Assembly: GCF_900113605.1 (NCBI RefSeq)
Contig: NZ_FOPY01000017.1
Location: 1-64,000 of the forward strand
Length of the DNA: 64,000 bases
Direction: 5' to 3'
Source: Modicisalibacter xianhensis
GTDB lineage: Bacteria; Pseudomonadota; Gammaproteobacteria; Pseudomonadales; Halomonadaceae
Shown here: positions 54,014 to 62,682 of the stretch, piece after piece
Position numbering within the stretch: position 1 is the first letter of the stretch
How the letters are laid out: each line of letters starts with the position of its first letter
Translations under genes and position numbers: made by a program
The notes under the pieces: generated by a model
Databases searched by the model: none
What the model saw: only the letters and a program-made list of their open reading frames with translations
What the model was told of the DNA's origin: nothing

Positions 54014-57000
54014 ATGTCTGCGTTCGAGCGACTCACCGATGATCGAGAGGACGGTACGCTGGCCGCTTATGAACTCTCGCCTCGCAATAGCGAAGAAGGA
54101 GCGACCTGTCCATTAATCAGCGGCAAGGTACAACTACTCCCTTTACGTTATGGTCTGGTCGAGGAGTTGGAGCCGGGTTGCTCGACACCTTATACCTTAA
54201 ACGCACGACCACTTGGCATACGCCTGCTGCGTAATGGCTTTCTCTATGTGCTGGATGGAGAAACCAACGAGCTTGCCGAATACGAGTTTTGCAATCAGGG
54301 CGATACGATTACCGGCGGTAAAATTGAGTACGAGACGGATCGGACACTTTATGTTTGCTTCTCGGAAGTGCAATGGACCGACGCCAAACGCGCCCAAGTG
54401 CTGGAAAGCGAGCAAGATCGCGAAGCTTATATGCAGTCAATCGATCTCTCGGGCGCCAACCCCCTTTTCGGTGGCGGAGAGCACCTGATTACCACGGCCC
54501 AGGCAGAAGAATGGGTGGCCGAATTCGCTGAAGATGCTGCGCTGGAAGCCCCCGAAGGCGGCCACGAGCAGGAAGGCGAGACATACCACTGGGAGAACGA
54601 GCCCTATTACTACAAGACACGACTGGGTAAATTGCTCAAACAGCATCAGGCCGAGGATCGCGACGAGTGCCTGTGTCTGGTTGTGCGCGACGATATCGGC
54701 GTGATGCGCGACCTGGCTAACTTCCAGGACAACGTGGTGGACTGGATTGCCGACTGGGCCAATGAGAATGAAGGAAGGACAGAAAGGGATTATCTGCTGG
54801 CCTGCTACATCGAGTCTCTTTCCCAGTTGAAGACGGCCTCACTGGATGACCTTCGTCAGGTATCGGAGAATCCCGATATCCAGGCCATGTGGGACGACGT
54901 TGCCGCGCTGGAGGAACCGCGGCAATCGGAAATTAAGCAGGCGTTACTCGACTTCCTGAATCAGGATAGCAACAGCGGCGATTTACCCGAGCCCTATGAT
55001 CCGGACCTGCCCACGGAACTCAAGGAGCGCTTGGCAGCCATTCGCGAGGGAGCCAACCTCACCAATCCCTATGATATTGCTCGCCAGCTTCGCTCAGAAA
55101 TCCATCGGTATTATGTCACGGAGAGTTTGAGCACGACGCTTGGCCCTGATTTTGTATCCCGCCATGGCGATGCCCTGCTGGAGTTGAAGAAACAGCACAA
55201 TGAGAAACTCAAGGCATTGCTGGAAGGTAGCCAAATCGGCCAACGGGGTATCAATGAGTTGATCGATCGTGAACGCATGGATGCGTTTCTTGCCGAGCAA
55301 CGGCCCAAGCTACAGCGCTGGAATGCCTTGCTGGATGCCATCTCCAACGATCGCGCTACTATGCTGTGCAATCATCGCTTCCACACAGCAGCCTGGTATT
55401 TCGATGCTCAGGACTCGCAGCAAGTTCATGATGCCTTTAGAGCGCAATATGGCTGCCTGAAGGATATTTGCCGCAGCGACGAAGTGACCGAAAGGCTCGC
55501 CGCGTGGCTCGAAAAAGTACCGCAGTTTGATCGGCCTTTGTTTTATACCCTACCGCTTGCCGATCAGAATGATCTTGCTGGGCAGTATTCGACCATCACC
55601 AATGCCGGCTATGGCACGCTGCTCAAGGCGCAGGATCTGATTGATACATTGACATCGATAGAATCAGGACGACTACCGGCGATAGATGAGCTGCCCGAGC
55701 ACACCCAGGCCATCGCCGAGAGTGCCCAGCAGTCCTTCGCTCCAGCTATCTCGCGCGGTATCGCACAAGTCATGGATGAGCTTTACCAGAGTATCGGTAG
55801 CGACAGAATTCCCGATCTTGATGAGTTGTTCCGTCGCCTGCCCAAGGCTCTGCCAGCGAGAATCCTCGACGCCGCCCATCGCACGGGCGCCAGCTTCGTG
55901 GTGGCATCTCGTGAAGAGATCGAGAGCTTTCGTCGAACCCTACAGCGTGTCTTGGCGCTGCGGGAGGAACTCGACACTGTTCGCAGATGCCGTAATGCGG
56001 TCAAGGCGAGCGCCGGGCACCGCTCCCCCGAGGCGCAACGCCTGCTCAATGAGTTCAAGCACCTCCGGCAGGAACTGCAGATGGTGCATGAGCCGGCTCT
56101 CGCCCGCGCGCTAAGCCCAATCAAGGAGCTCCCCGAGAGTGGCGTGCGTATCGTCGGCGCCGCACCTGGTCGTGCCGGCCTGACCCTGGTACTGCCGGTG
56201 GCGCAGCAGGCCGAGGTAGGTGGGTTGATACGCAACCTGCGACAGGGGATTGCCGTAGCGCCCAAGGTGAATCTGGCGGGGGATGGGCTGGGCTTAGTGG
56301 TGTTTACGACCCAGTTGTCATTACTGATTAATTCAATATCAGAGGGATGGCAAAGTTACCGAAGTGATCAAGATGTGAAGTGGTTACCAATAATAAATGG
56401 CATTATCGCTACTGGCAGTGCAGGGTTTCTTTCTGCTCAGAGCATCATGGATACAGCTCTTGGTGCCCGGTCGAACGCTCTTGCCAGTGCCTTGAATGAC
56501 ACTGGCGCTCAGGGTGTGAACGCGTCCCTCGGAAGACTACATATTTTTCTGGGGATTTTTACATACACGTTTGGCGCAATTGCTTCGTACTCTAGTTTTA
56601 CCAACCGGTACGGTACATGGCAGGAGGCTATCCGCAGTGGGGACCGTAGCGCTCAGAACGCTGCCATGGCGAGCATGGTCGGGGCGGGCGGAATGCTGGG
56701 GGCCAATATCTATGGGCTGGCCAACACGCTCCATACCGGTTACATGGTAGCTTTTCGCGGTGTTGAGTGGGCCGCCGCCGGTGCCCGCTTGGGAGGCGTA
56801 TTCTGGCGTTTCAACCTTGCTGGGGCGCTATTTACGATTCTCGAGTTGGGTGGAAGCTGGCTCCATAATTATTACAGCACTAGTCGCCACGATGAGTGGC
56901 TGCTCACCACCCCCTGGAGTCAGGACATGGCTAAAACCCGTGATGATTCGCTGGAGGAGTATCAGACGCAGCTACAAGCCATTGCCCAGGCACCTAGAAT

Positions 57001-57493
57001 CAATGTCACGATCACTGAATTTGATAATTGGTGGAGGAACCGCATGGAAGGGCCGGAGTCGGTCGGCTTTGGTCTCTCCTTGCCGACTATTAGCCTACAA
57101 GACCTCTCTGCACCTTTTGACGGCAAGGCGCCGGTGCGCCTTTTTCTGGGCGGCTACCAGGTACAGCCTGAGCATCGCGGGAGGGACTATCGTCCAGCTT
57201 ATTGGGTTACTGCCACTGACAAGATCGTTGAAAACTTGACTCTCATCGATCCAGCGCCACTCGTACTTGGCTTTCCTCGCCCCGAACCACTGAGCTCAAT
57301 AGCCAGGCGCGCCACCGATGCCGTTGTGGCAGTTCGGCTGGAAGTACTGGGCAGCGATGGCCAGTATCGAGCCAGCGATTACCATGTTCGCGTTTCTCCC
57401 TCTGGCGGCGCAGGTGCCTACACCCCATCAGACATTGATATTCGTGGTGAGCAGGCACCCTGGCAGCGCATCGACCCACTTCGTTTCACTTGA
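54014..57493 (+). CDS. VasX-like pore-forming T6SS effector
   Basis: An 1159-residue effector of the VasX/BTH_I2691 type. The N-terminal VasX region has CPLISGKVQLLPLRYGLVEE (about 32-51) and IRLLRNGFLYVLDGETNELA. A long helical middle follows. The C-terminal third holds several hydrophobic segments (about 752-780, 789-809, 842-862, 884-913, 929-950), as in colicin-like pore formers that depolarise target membranes. Genes for a VgrG, its DUF4123 chaperone and a membrane-protein candidate immunity gene flank it, the standard VasX module. It shares no catalytic motif that I can identify. Confidence 0.85.
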   Translation: MSAFERLTDDREDGTLAAYELSPRNSEEGATCPLISGKVQLLPLRYGLVEELEPGCSTPYTLNARPLGIRLLRNGFLYVLDGETNELAEYEFCNQGDTITGGKIEYETDRTLYVCFSEVQWTDAKRAQVLESEQDREAYMQSIDLSGANPLFGGGEHLITTAQAEEWVAEFAEDAALEAPEGGHEQEGETYHWENEPYYYKTRLGKLLKQHQAEDRDECLCLVVRDDIGVMRDLANFQDNVVDWIADWANENEGRTERDYLLACYIESLSQLKTASLDDLRQVSENPDIQAMWDDVAALEEPRQSEIKQALLDFLNQDSNSGDLPEPYDPDLPTELKERLAAIREGANLTNPYDIARQLRSEIHRYYVTESLSTTLGPDFVSRHGDALLELKKQHNEKLKALLEGSQIGQRGINELIDRERMDAFLAEQRPKLQRWNALLDAISNDRATMLCNHRFHTAAWYFDAQDSQQVHDAFRAQYGCLKDICRSDEVTERLAAWLEKVPQFDRPLFYTLPLADQNDLAGQYSTITNAGYGTLLKAQDLIDTLTSIESGRLPAIDELPEHTQAIAESAQQSFAPAISRGIAQVMDELYQSIGSDRIPDLDELFRRLPKALPARILDAAHRTGASFVVASREEIESFRRTLQRVLALREELDTVRRCRNAVKASAGHRSPEAQRLLNEFKHLRQELQMVHEPALARALSPIKELPESGVRIVGAAPGRAGLTLVLPVAQQAEVGGLIRNLRQGIAVAPKVNLAGDGLGLVVFTTQLSLLINSISEGWQSYRSDQDVKWLPIINGIIATGSAGFLSAQSIMDTALGARSNALASALNDTGAQGVNASLGRLHIFLGIFTYTFGAIASYSSFTNRYGTWQEAIRSGDRSAQNAAMASMVGAGGMLGANIYGLANTLHTGYMVAFRGVEWAAAGARLGGVFWRFNLAGALFTILELGGSWLHNYYSTSRHDEWLLTTPWSQDMAKTRDDSLEEYQTQLQAIAQAPRINVTITEFDNWWRNRMEGPESVGFGLSLPTISLQDLSAPFDGKAPVRLFLGGYQVQPEHRGRDYRPAYWVTATDKIVENLTLIDPAPLVLGFPRPEPLSSIARRATDAVVAVRLEVLGSDGQYRASDYHVRVSPSGGAGAYTPSDIDIRGEQAPWQRIDPLRFT

Positions 57494-57507
57494 ACCAAGG
57501 CACTCTT

Positions 57508-58638
57508 ATGTCTGCCAAGCAGCCCCAAACACCGCGGCCCGATATGGCTCAGCCTCACCGTGCCGGCGATATAAAACCTTTTCCAGATGGCAAGGTCAGC
57601 TATCTGTCGCCGGCCCCCCTGCCCACAGGAGCTGCGCCATTGGATTTCAACCAGGCCATCGGTGAAGTGAACGAGGCCTATCTGGACTTCGGCGGAAGTC
57701 TGCCCACCCCCTTTACATGGCAATTCACTTTAGGGGGACCCTTTATTAGTTTTTTAATGCTCGCATTCTTATTTCCTTTTCTTGGAGCAGTTATTTTTTT
57801 TATTGTTAGTAAAGATGTTCAGTTTTTCTTGGTGGGGTGGAATGGTCTCTCTGAGAGGATGTTTAACTTGGCGCTAGGGGGAGGGGGGGGGGCACTAGTT
57901 CTAGCCTTAGCAATCAAAGCCCACTTTCACTTCAAGTTCCGCGAGGATGTTCCCACCCGCTTCCATCGCCAGCGCCGCGAGGTAGCCTTTGCCCCGGGTG
58001 GCGGCAAACCGCCGATCATCGTGCCCTGGGAGAGCGTGGCGGCCTGGGTGACCCAGGCTCAGGGTGCCACGCAATACGGCGTGCAGCGTCAGTATGGCCT
58101 GGGGCTGGGCTTCATCGATGCCGAGACGGGCCAGCAGCATTTTCTCGAATTACCGCAGCCCGGCATGCCGCTGGCGATGGGGCTCTGGGAGTCGGTGCGC
58201 GCCTACATGGAATACGAGGTGCATACCCGCGAGGAAATCCAGGATCCACATGGCCTGCACTGCCCCGGCGATCCGCCCTACGAAGGCGTGCATACCTTCC
58301 ACCACGCCCGTCGACGCCTTCACCGCCGCTATCGCGAGGGCGAGATCGGCCTGTTCAAGGTCACCCTGTGGTACCTGTGGCACATCCTCGACTTGTGGAC
58401 GATTCCTTTCCATCTCGCCGAATGGGAAATCCGTGCTATTCAGAAGGCCGAGCGCAAGACCCTGCCGGAAAGCCTCGATGCCTGGTCGCAGCCGTTGCCC
58501 AAGAGCGAATGGGCCCAGCCCAGCGAAGAATTGAAGCGGCTATCCACCAAGGTCAGGGCACTGCACAAGCAGAACCCTCAGCGGCCGATCACTGAGATAT
58601 TCGCGGAGGTTTATGAGGCCAAAAATCTGACAGCTTGA
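57508..58638 (+). CDS. DUF6708-like membrane protein, candidate immunity to the VasX-like effector
   Basis: A 376-residue protein with a soluble N-terminus (1-70), two membrane helices (about 75-98 and 117-136) and a large cytoplasmic domain containing FREDVPTRFHRQRREVAFAP, PPIIVPWESVAAWV and LWYLWHILDLWTIPFHLAEW. The layout matches DUF6708 proteins found beside VasX-type effectors. Helical membrane immunity fits a pore-forming toxin. ATG 57508 follows AAGG; TTG 57490 is possible. The helix-coding stretch 57715-57905 is AT-rich, unlike the rest, and contains T8 and G5-A-G10 tracts (57877-57892) prone to slippage. Confidence 0.75.
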   Translation: MSAKQPQTPRPDMAQPHRAGDIKPFPDGKVSYLSPAPLPTGAAPLDFNQAIGEVNEAYLDFGGSLPTPFTWQFTLGGPFISFLMLAFLFPFLGAVIFFIVSKDVQFFLVGWNGLSERMFNLALGGGGGALVLALAIKAHFHFKFREDVPTRFHRQRREVAFAPGGGKPPIIVPWESVAAWVTQAQGATQYGVQRQYGLGLGFIDAETGQQHFLELPQPGMPLAMGLWESVRAYMEYEVHTREEIQDPHGLHCPGDPPYEGVHTFHHARRRLHRRYREGEIGLFKVTLWYLWHILDLWTIPFHLAEWEIRAIQKAERKTLPESLDAWSQPLPKSEWAQPSEELKRLSTKVRALHKQNPQRPITEIFAEVYEAKNLTA

Positions 58639-58670
58639 CGCTCATACCCAGCGACTTGTGCCCTACTTCC

Positions 58671-59042
58671 AAGCCGCGTGTCGATGGCCCGCAGGCGAGG
58701 AGATCCACTGCGACGCCCACGGCCAGATCAGGTGCAGTTCCTCTGGGACCGGTATGCCCAAGGTGACGACACCAGCAGCGCCTGGCTGCGGGTCAGCCAG
58801 GGCTGGGCCGGCTACGGCGCGATGGCGATTCCGCGCATCGGTCATGAAGTCATCGTGTCGTTCCTCGAGGGCGATTCCGACTAGTCGCTGATCACCGGGC
58901 GCATTCAGACCCACAAGACCGGAGGTAGCTTTCTGAAGTTCGATCTCGACGGCGTGACTATCTTTGGGGCCAGCGTCAAGACCAATTGCGGCAGCGGCTT
59001 GGGTCAGGCAGTCGAGTTACTGGTGTTACTTCCAGAGCCTGA
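58671..59042 (+). pseudogene. vgrG remnant with internal deletions and stop
   Basis: The DNA is close to the intact vgrG in two blocks. 58671-58900 matches 52160-52420, with small deletions (the segment between the GPQ and GEE codons, and a GGC pair) and a TAG at 58882-58884 where vgrG has CAG. From about 58903 it jumps to vgrG positions near 52494 and then 52857 (the end of the beta-helix, [20 protein letters not shown]) and fades by 59042. It cannot encode a spike. It marks an older copy of the VgrG effector module. Confidence 0.9.
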
Positions 59043-59442
59043 CCGGTGTCTAGAAAACCTTGGGCGATTCAAATCGTTTTCCGTAGCCCCGCTACTTATC
59101 TTCGAAGGAAATTCATTCTTTGTAGTCGAACTACAACGACTCGTGCGGCTAATGGCGCTTTGTCGGATATCTCCCCCTGCCCCATAGTGAAACCACGATG
59201 TGAGGCAAGGGATCGCTACCTCGATTCTCTGACCTGACATCCGGCTACACCCTGAGCGTCATGTACTTAACAATCCAGGCGCCAGGCGCGAAGGTCTTGG
59301 AACGTTGATGACCCTGTCGCAGTGCAGCCTTGGGTGCTTACCCGGCCCGGCATGCGTAGCCAAGGCACCAGAACGCCATCGGAGATGGCAGCCCAAGACA
59401 GGAATTCCCAGGGTAATGATGACCTGGCATGAGGATACAACC
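59043..59442. other. 400-bp stretch without a supported gene
   Basis: Between the vgrG remnant and the small ORF at 59443 I see only short open frames with no family signal. The part 59043-59240 is more AT-rich and may be the tail of a lost effector or immunity gene; nothing in it is identifiable. Confidence 0.4.
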
Positions 59443-59667
59443 ATGAACTGTACCCAACTGACACAGCAAGCCGACCTTATCGCAAGCACGTTCAGCAAGC
59501 AGGACCTGGCCAAGGTGGTAGTAGCACTGCAAGCCAGCGGCAGTTGCCTGCAACAGGCCGTCGAAGTGCTCGACACGATCAATGCGTGCCAAGGCTACAC
59601 CCTCGATCAGGCATGGGATGAAGTACTCGCTGGCGAGACCCATGTCATGAGCGCCAACGACGAATAA
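59443..59667 (+). CDS. Small hypothetical protein
   Basis: A 74-residue protein, MNCTQLTQQADLIASTFSKQ onwards, mostly helical, with Cys at positions 3, 29 and 43. The ATG has GAGGA 8 bp upstream and the gene ends 33 bp before a strong terminator, so it is a real transcription unit. No family is recognised; its helical, charged composition and location tell nothing firm about function. Confidence 0.65.
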   Translation: MNCTQLTQQADLIASTFSKQDLAKVVVALQASGSCLQQAVEVLDTINACQGYTLDQAWDEVLAGETHVMSANDE

Positions 59668-59700
59668 TCTTTCCCCTCGATACAAAGACATACCCCAAAG

Positions 59701-59737
59701 AGAGCCGAGGCAGCGCTGCCTCGGCTCTTCTTTTTTT
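59701..59737 (+). terminator. Strong Rho-independent terminator
   Basis: AGAGCCGAGGCAGC (59701-59714) is directly followed by its exact reverse complement (59715-59728), giving a 12-bp stem with a GCGC loop, then TCTTTTTTTC. It ends the small gene at 59443; the chemoreceptor gene on the other strand ends 42 bp further on. Confidence 0.92.
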
Positions 59738-59778
59738 CATTGGTCTGTGTTCGATGTCTGCGAGCAGCTCGATTCGGC

Positions 59779-61452
59779 TTAGAACTCAGCCCATTCTTCC
59801 TCTTGCTTGATGGCACTTTGCTTGAGGGATTTTTTGGCGGGCAGGGCCGGCGCCTTGGCTTGGGGCTGAGGCAATGCCTGGGCCCTCGGGCGCGTCGCTC
59901 CGCCCGACTCGGCAATCCGGAATGTAGCAATCAAGTTGGCAAGCTGCTGTGCCTGCTCTTCCAGCGAGGCAGCCGCGGCACTGGTTTGCTCGACGAGTGA
60001 GGCGTTCTGCTGGGTCACGGAGTCCATCTGGGTGATGGCGACGTTGACCTGCTCGATGCCGCTGTTCTGCTCTTGGGTAGCCGAGGAAATCTCGGACATG
60101 AGCTTCGAGACCTGGCGGATCGAGGTAACCGTCTCGTTGATGGTCACGCCACTGCGCTCGGCTTGCTCGGCGCCGGCTTCGATCTGGGTCGTGGTGGCCT
60201 CGATCAGGGTACGGATTTCCTTGGCGGATGCCGCGCTCCGGCTGGCCAGCGAGCGAACTTCATTGGCCACTACGGCAAAGCCACGGCCCTGCTCACCGGC
60301 ACGTGCCGCTTCGACCGAAGCATTCAGCGCCAGAATGTTGGTCTGGAAGGCAATCGAGTCGATGACCTCGATAATGTCGTTGACCTTGCGGGCGCTCGCG
60401 GCAATGTCGCGCATCAGGTTGACGGTCTGTTGCACTTCCTTTCCGCCGTTCTCGGCTGCCTGGGATGCCAGCCCCGACAGGCGATCGGCTTCGACGGCGG
60501 AATCGGTGTTATGACGCACCGTCGAGGCCATCTGTTCCATGCTGGATGCGGTTTCCTGAAGTGCCGAGGCTTGTTCTTCGGTACGCGACGACAGATCCTG
60601 GCTACCAGAGGCAATCTCGCCGGCCCCAGTGAAGACGCCATCGCTGTTGCTGCGTAGCGACGTCACCAGCACTGTCAGCTTTTCCTGCATGCCTCTCAGG
60701 CCCGCGTACAACTGGCCGATCTCGTTGGTGCCCCGGTCTTCGACCTTCCCGGTCAGGTCGCCCTTGGCAATTTTGTCGAAATGGGCAAGAGCGCCGTGCA
60801 GCGGACGAATCACGATCCGGATCAGCCCGATACGCAGCACAATGGCCGCACCCAGCGCCAGGATGAGTAACACTACCCCGGTGACTTCAATAATGCTGCT
60901 GGTGCGGTCGGTCTTGGCGATCAATTCCTGGCCGCGCGTTTCCGCGTAATTGATAAAGTCCTTGATGGCGTTATCGAACGCAACGGAACGTTCGGTGAGA
61001 TCCCCCTGAGCCATGCGGATCTCGAAGCGCTGGGGGTTGGCCAGCAGCGGCTCCATCGTTTCGATGACCAATGCGTTGTATGCCGCCTTGATGGCGTCCA
61101 CATAGGGATCACGGCGGCTATTATCACCGACCGGGATGGTTTCAAACGTTGCGAAGCGTTCCTTGGCACGCTCCAGCGCCTTCCTCGCATCAACCGGCAA
61201 CTGCTGCACCTGCGCATCGTCCTGGGTGGCGGCACTGGAGGCATACATTTCCAGCATGACCCGGGCGCGCAGGATATTGACCTGGGCGCGATTGAGCGTA
61301 TTGCTCTGCTTGACGTTGATTTCTCTCAGTTCATCGAGAGAATCACCACTGACATCGTTTGCATAGAAACCCAAGCCGCTGATGGCGGCACTCAAGGCGA
61401 CCAGCAGCACAAGGGCTGCGGTCAAAGTGCTTTTCACTGACCAGTTCTTCAT
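59779..61452 (-). CDS. Methyl-accepting chemotaxis protein with 4HB sensor and CheR tether
   Basis: A 557-residue Tar/Tsr-class receptor. Transmembrane helices at about 8-30 and 188-212 bracket a periplasmic four-helix-bundle sensor. A HAMP domain follows (about 213-265, [20 protein letters not shown]). The signalling hairpin is conserved ([40 protein letters not shown]), with Gln/Glu methylation regions on both sides. The C-terminus ends EEEWAEF, a W-x-x-F pentapeptide of the type that tethers CheR/CheB in E. coli Tar and Tsr. The ligand is unknown; the sensor pattern suits an amino acid or small acid. Confidence 0.95.
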   Translation of the reverse strand: MKNWSVKSTLTAALVLLVALSAAISGLGFYANDVSGDSLDELREINVKQSNTLNRAQVNILRARVMLEMYASSAATQDDAQVQQLPVDARKALERAKERFATFETIPVGDNSRRDPYVDAIKAAYNALVIETMEPLLANPQRFEIRMAQGDLTERSVAFDNAIKDFINYAETRGQELIAKTDRTSSIIEVTGVVLLILALGAAIVLRIGLIRIVIRPLHGALAHFDKIAKGDLTGKVEDRGTNEIGQLYAGLRGMQEKLTVLVTSLRSNSDGVFTGAGEIASGSQDLSSRTEEQASALQETASSMEQMASTVRHNTDSAVEADRLSGLASQAAENGGKEVQQTVNLMRDIAASARKVNDIIEVIDSIAFQTNILALNASVEAARAGEQGRGFAVVANEVRSLASRSAASAKEIRTLIEATTTQIEAGAEQAERSGVTINETVTSIRQVSKLMSEISSATQEQNSGIEQVNVAITQMDSVTQQNASLVEQTSAAAASLEEQAQQLANLIATFRIAESGGATRPRAQALPQPQAKAPALPAKKSLKQSAIKQEEEWAEF

Positions 61453-61701
61453 ATTCTTCTCATGTCGTCGCTACAGGCCGGAGAGTAGCCAGGGGTTACG
61501 GCCTGATGACGCCTATCGGCAAACCCGAAGAATAGTGAAGAAGAATCTCCTCATTAAATTCACTGTTGGTGTGTGGGAAACACCCAAGCTGACTCCCCCC
61601 TGCCCTCCCAGGGCTGGAGCTGCGCCACTGGGGCGTTGACCGACAAGAGCTTCACATGGAGAGCTTCATAACTTCCATTCACGAGAAGGAAGCTCACAAA
61701 G

Positions 61702-62403
61702 TCACTGACCAGAATGTGAGCCGAGTTCTGGCTGCTCAGCTTGAGGACTGCTTTCTTCCTGAGCGTATTTCATCCATGTCTTGCCTAGATGATTACGCAG
61801 TTCCTTACCGATGCGCTCCCCATCCCTGGCCTCCAGGGCTGCCATGATAGCTTCGTGCTCTGCCATGGCTACCGACCACTTATCGTTCTTCTGATTGGAA
61901 AGATATCGTACCCGGTACAGTTGGCGACTAAGATTACGGTGGATTTCAACCAATGAGCTATTTCCCGAAAGGGACACGATCCGATTGTGGATCTCTTGGT
62001 TGAGCCGGAAGTAGTTCTGGCGATCTCGTCGCAGAAAAGCGGCTTTCATTTCATAATGGAGCGCTTGCAGCTCTGCAATATCGTCATCGGTAGCCCTTGA
62101 GCAAGCCAGCTCGGCGGCGGCCTGTTCAAGAATACTCAAGACATGGGCTTTTTCCTTCATGTCTTCTGCACTGACATCGGCCACCACCGCCCCGCGATGA
62201 GGGGAGATCACGACCAAGCCCTCGGTAGCCAGAATTTTGAGTGCTTCACGCATGGGAGTGCGTGACACATTCAACTTTTCTGCCAGGGTTCGTTCTGGCA
62301 AGCGCTGACCTGGCTGGAAATGATCCATGACAATGTGTTCGCGCAGATAATCCGCCACCTTCTCCACTAGCCCAGCGCGGTTTGTAGACTCTATGTCTTC
62401 CAT
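61702..62403 (-). CDS. GntR-family regulator, FCD subfamily
   Basis: A 233-residue FadR/FCD-type repressor. The winged helix includes QRLPERTLAEKLNVSRTPMR and EALKILATEGLVVISPHRGA. The FCD ligand domain has candidate metal ligands in FRLNQEIHNRIVSLSGNS (His) and SVAMAEHEAIMAALEARDGE (His), with a final His in LRNHLGKTW. It is divergent from the SAF-domain oxidoreductase at 62683; palindromes TGGCATACCA and TGGTATACCA lie between the two genes, as expected for a self-controlled catabolic regulator. Confidence 0.92.
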   Translation of the reverse strand: MEDIESTNRAGLVEKVADYLREHIVMDHFQPGQRLPERTLAEKLNVSRTPMREALKILATEGLVVISPHRGAVVADVSAEDMKEKAHVLSILEQAAAELACSRATDDDIAELQALHYEMKAAFLRRDRQNYFRLNQEIHNRIVSLSGNSSLVEIHRNLSRQLYRVRYLSNQKNDKWSVAMAEHEAIMAALEARDGERIGKELRNHLGKTWMKYAQEESSPQAEQPELGSHSGQ

Positions 62404-62439
62404 TGGTTAGATCGCAATAGCCCTTATTCAGGGAAAGAA

Positions 62440-62449
62440 TGGCATACCA
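62440..62449. promoter_or_regulatory. GntR/FCD operator-like site next to the regulator gene
   Basis: TGGCATACCA, one base off the perfect palindrome TGGTATACCA found nearby; embedded in ATGGCATACCAT. It lies 37 bp upstream of the GntR start codon. Confidence 0.6.
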
Positions 62450-62575
62450 TAGTTACGCTTTCAAATCTTATACTCAAAGAGACTGAAGAATATAATAAAT
62501 AAAAATCAGCAACTTACGCCTAAAAAAGCAACATTTACGACCAAAGTCTCTATGCCGTCGCGTTGACCTGAAAAA

Positions 62576-62585
62576 TGGTATACCA
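62576..62585. promoter_or_regulatory. GntR/FCD operator-like site in the divergent promoter region
   Basis: TGGTATACCA is a perfect 10-bp palindrome of the TGGT-N2-ACCA type used by FCD regulators, 98 bp before the oxidoreductase start. Confidence 0.65.
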
Positions 62586-62682
62586 CTACATTGCCTAACA
62601 ACAGGTTCAATCCATTTTGCATGGATCGCCACGCATATAACCATGGCTTTGCCAAGGTCGCACTGGAGACGTCTTGCATCTC

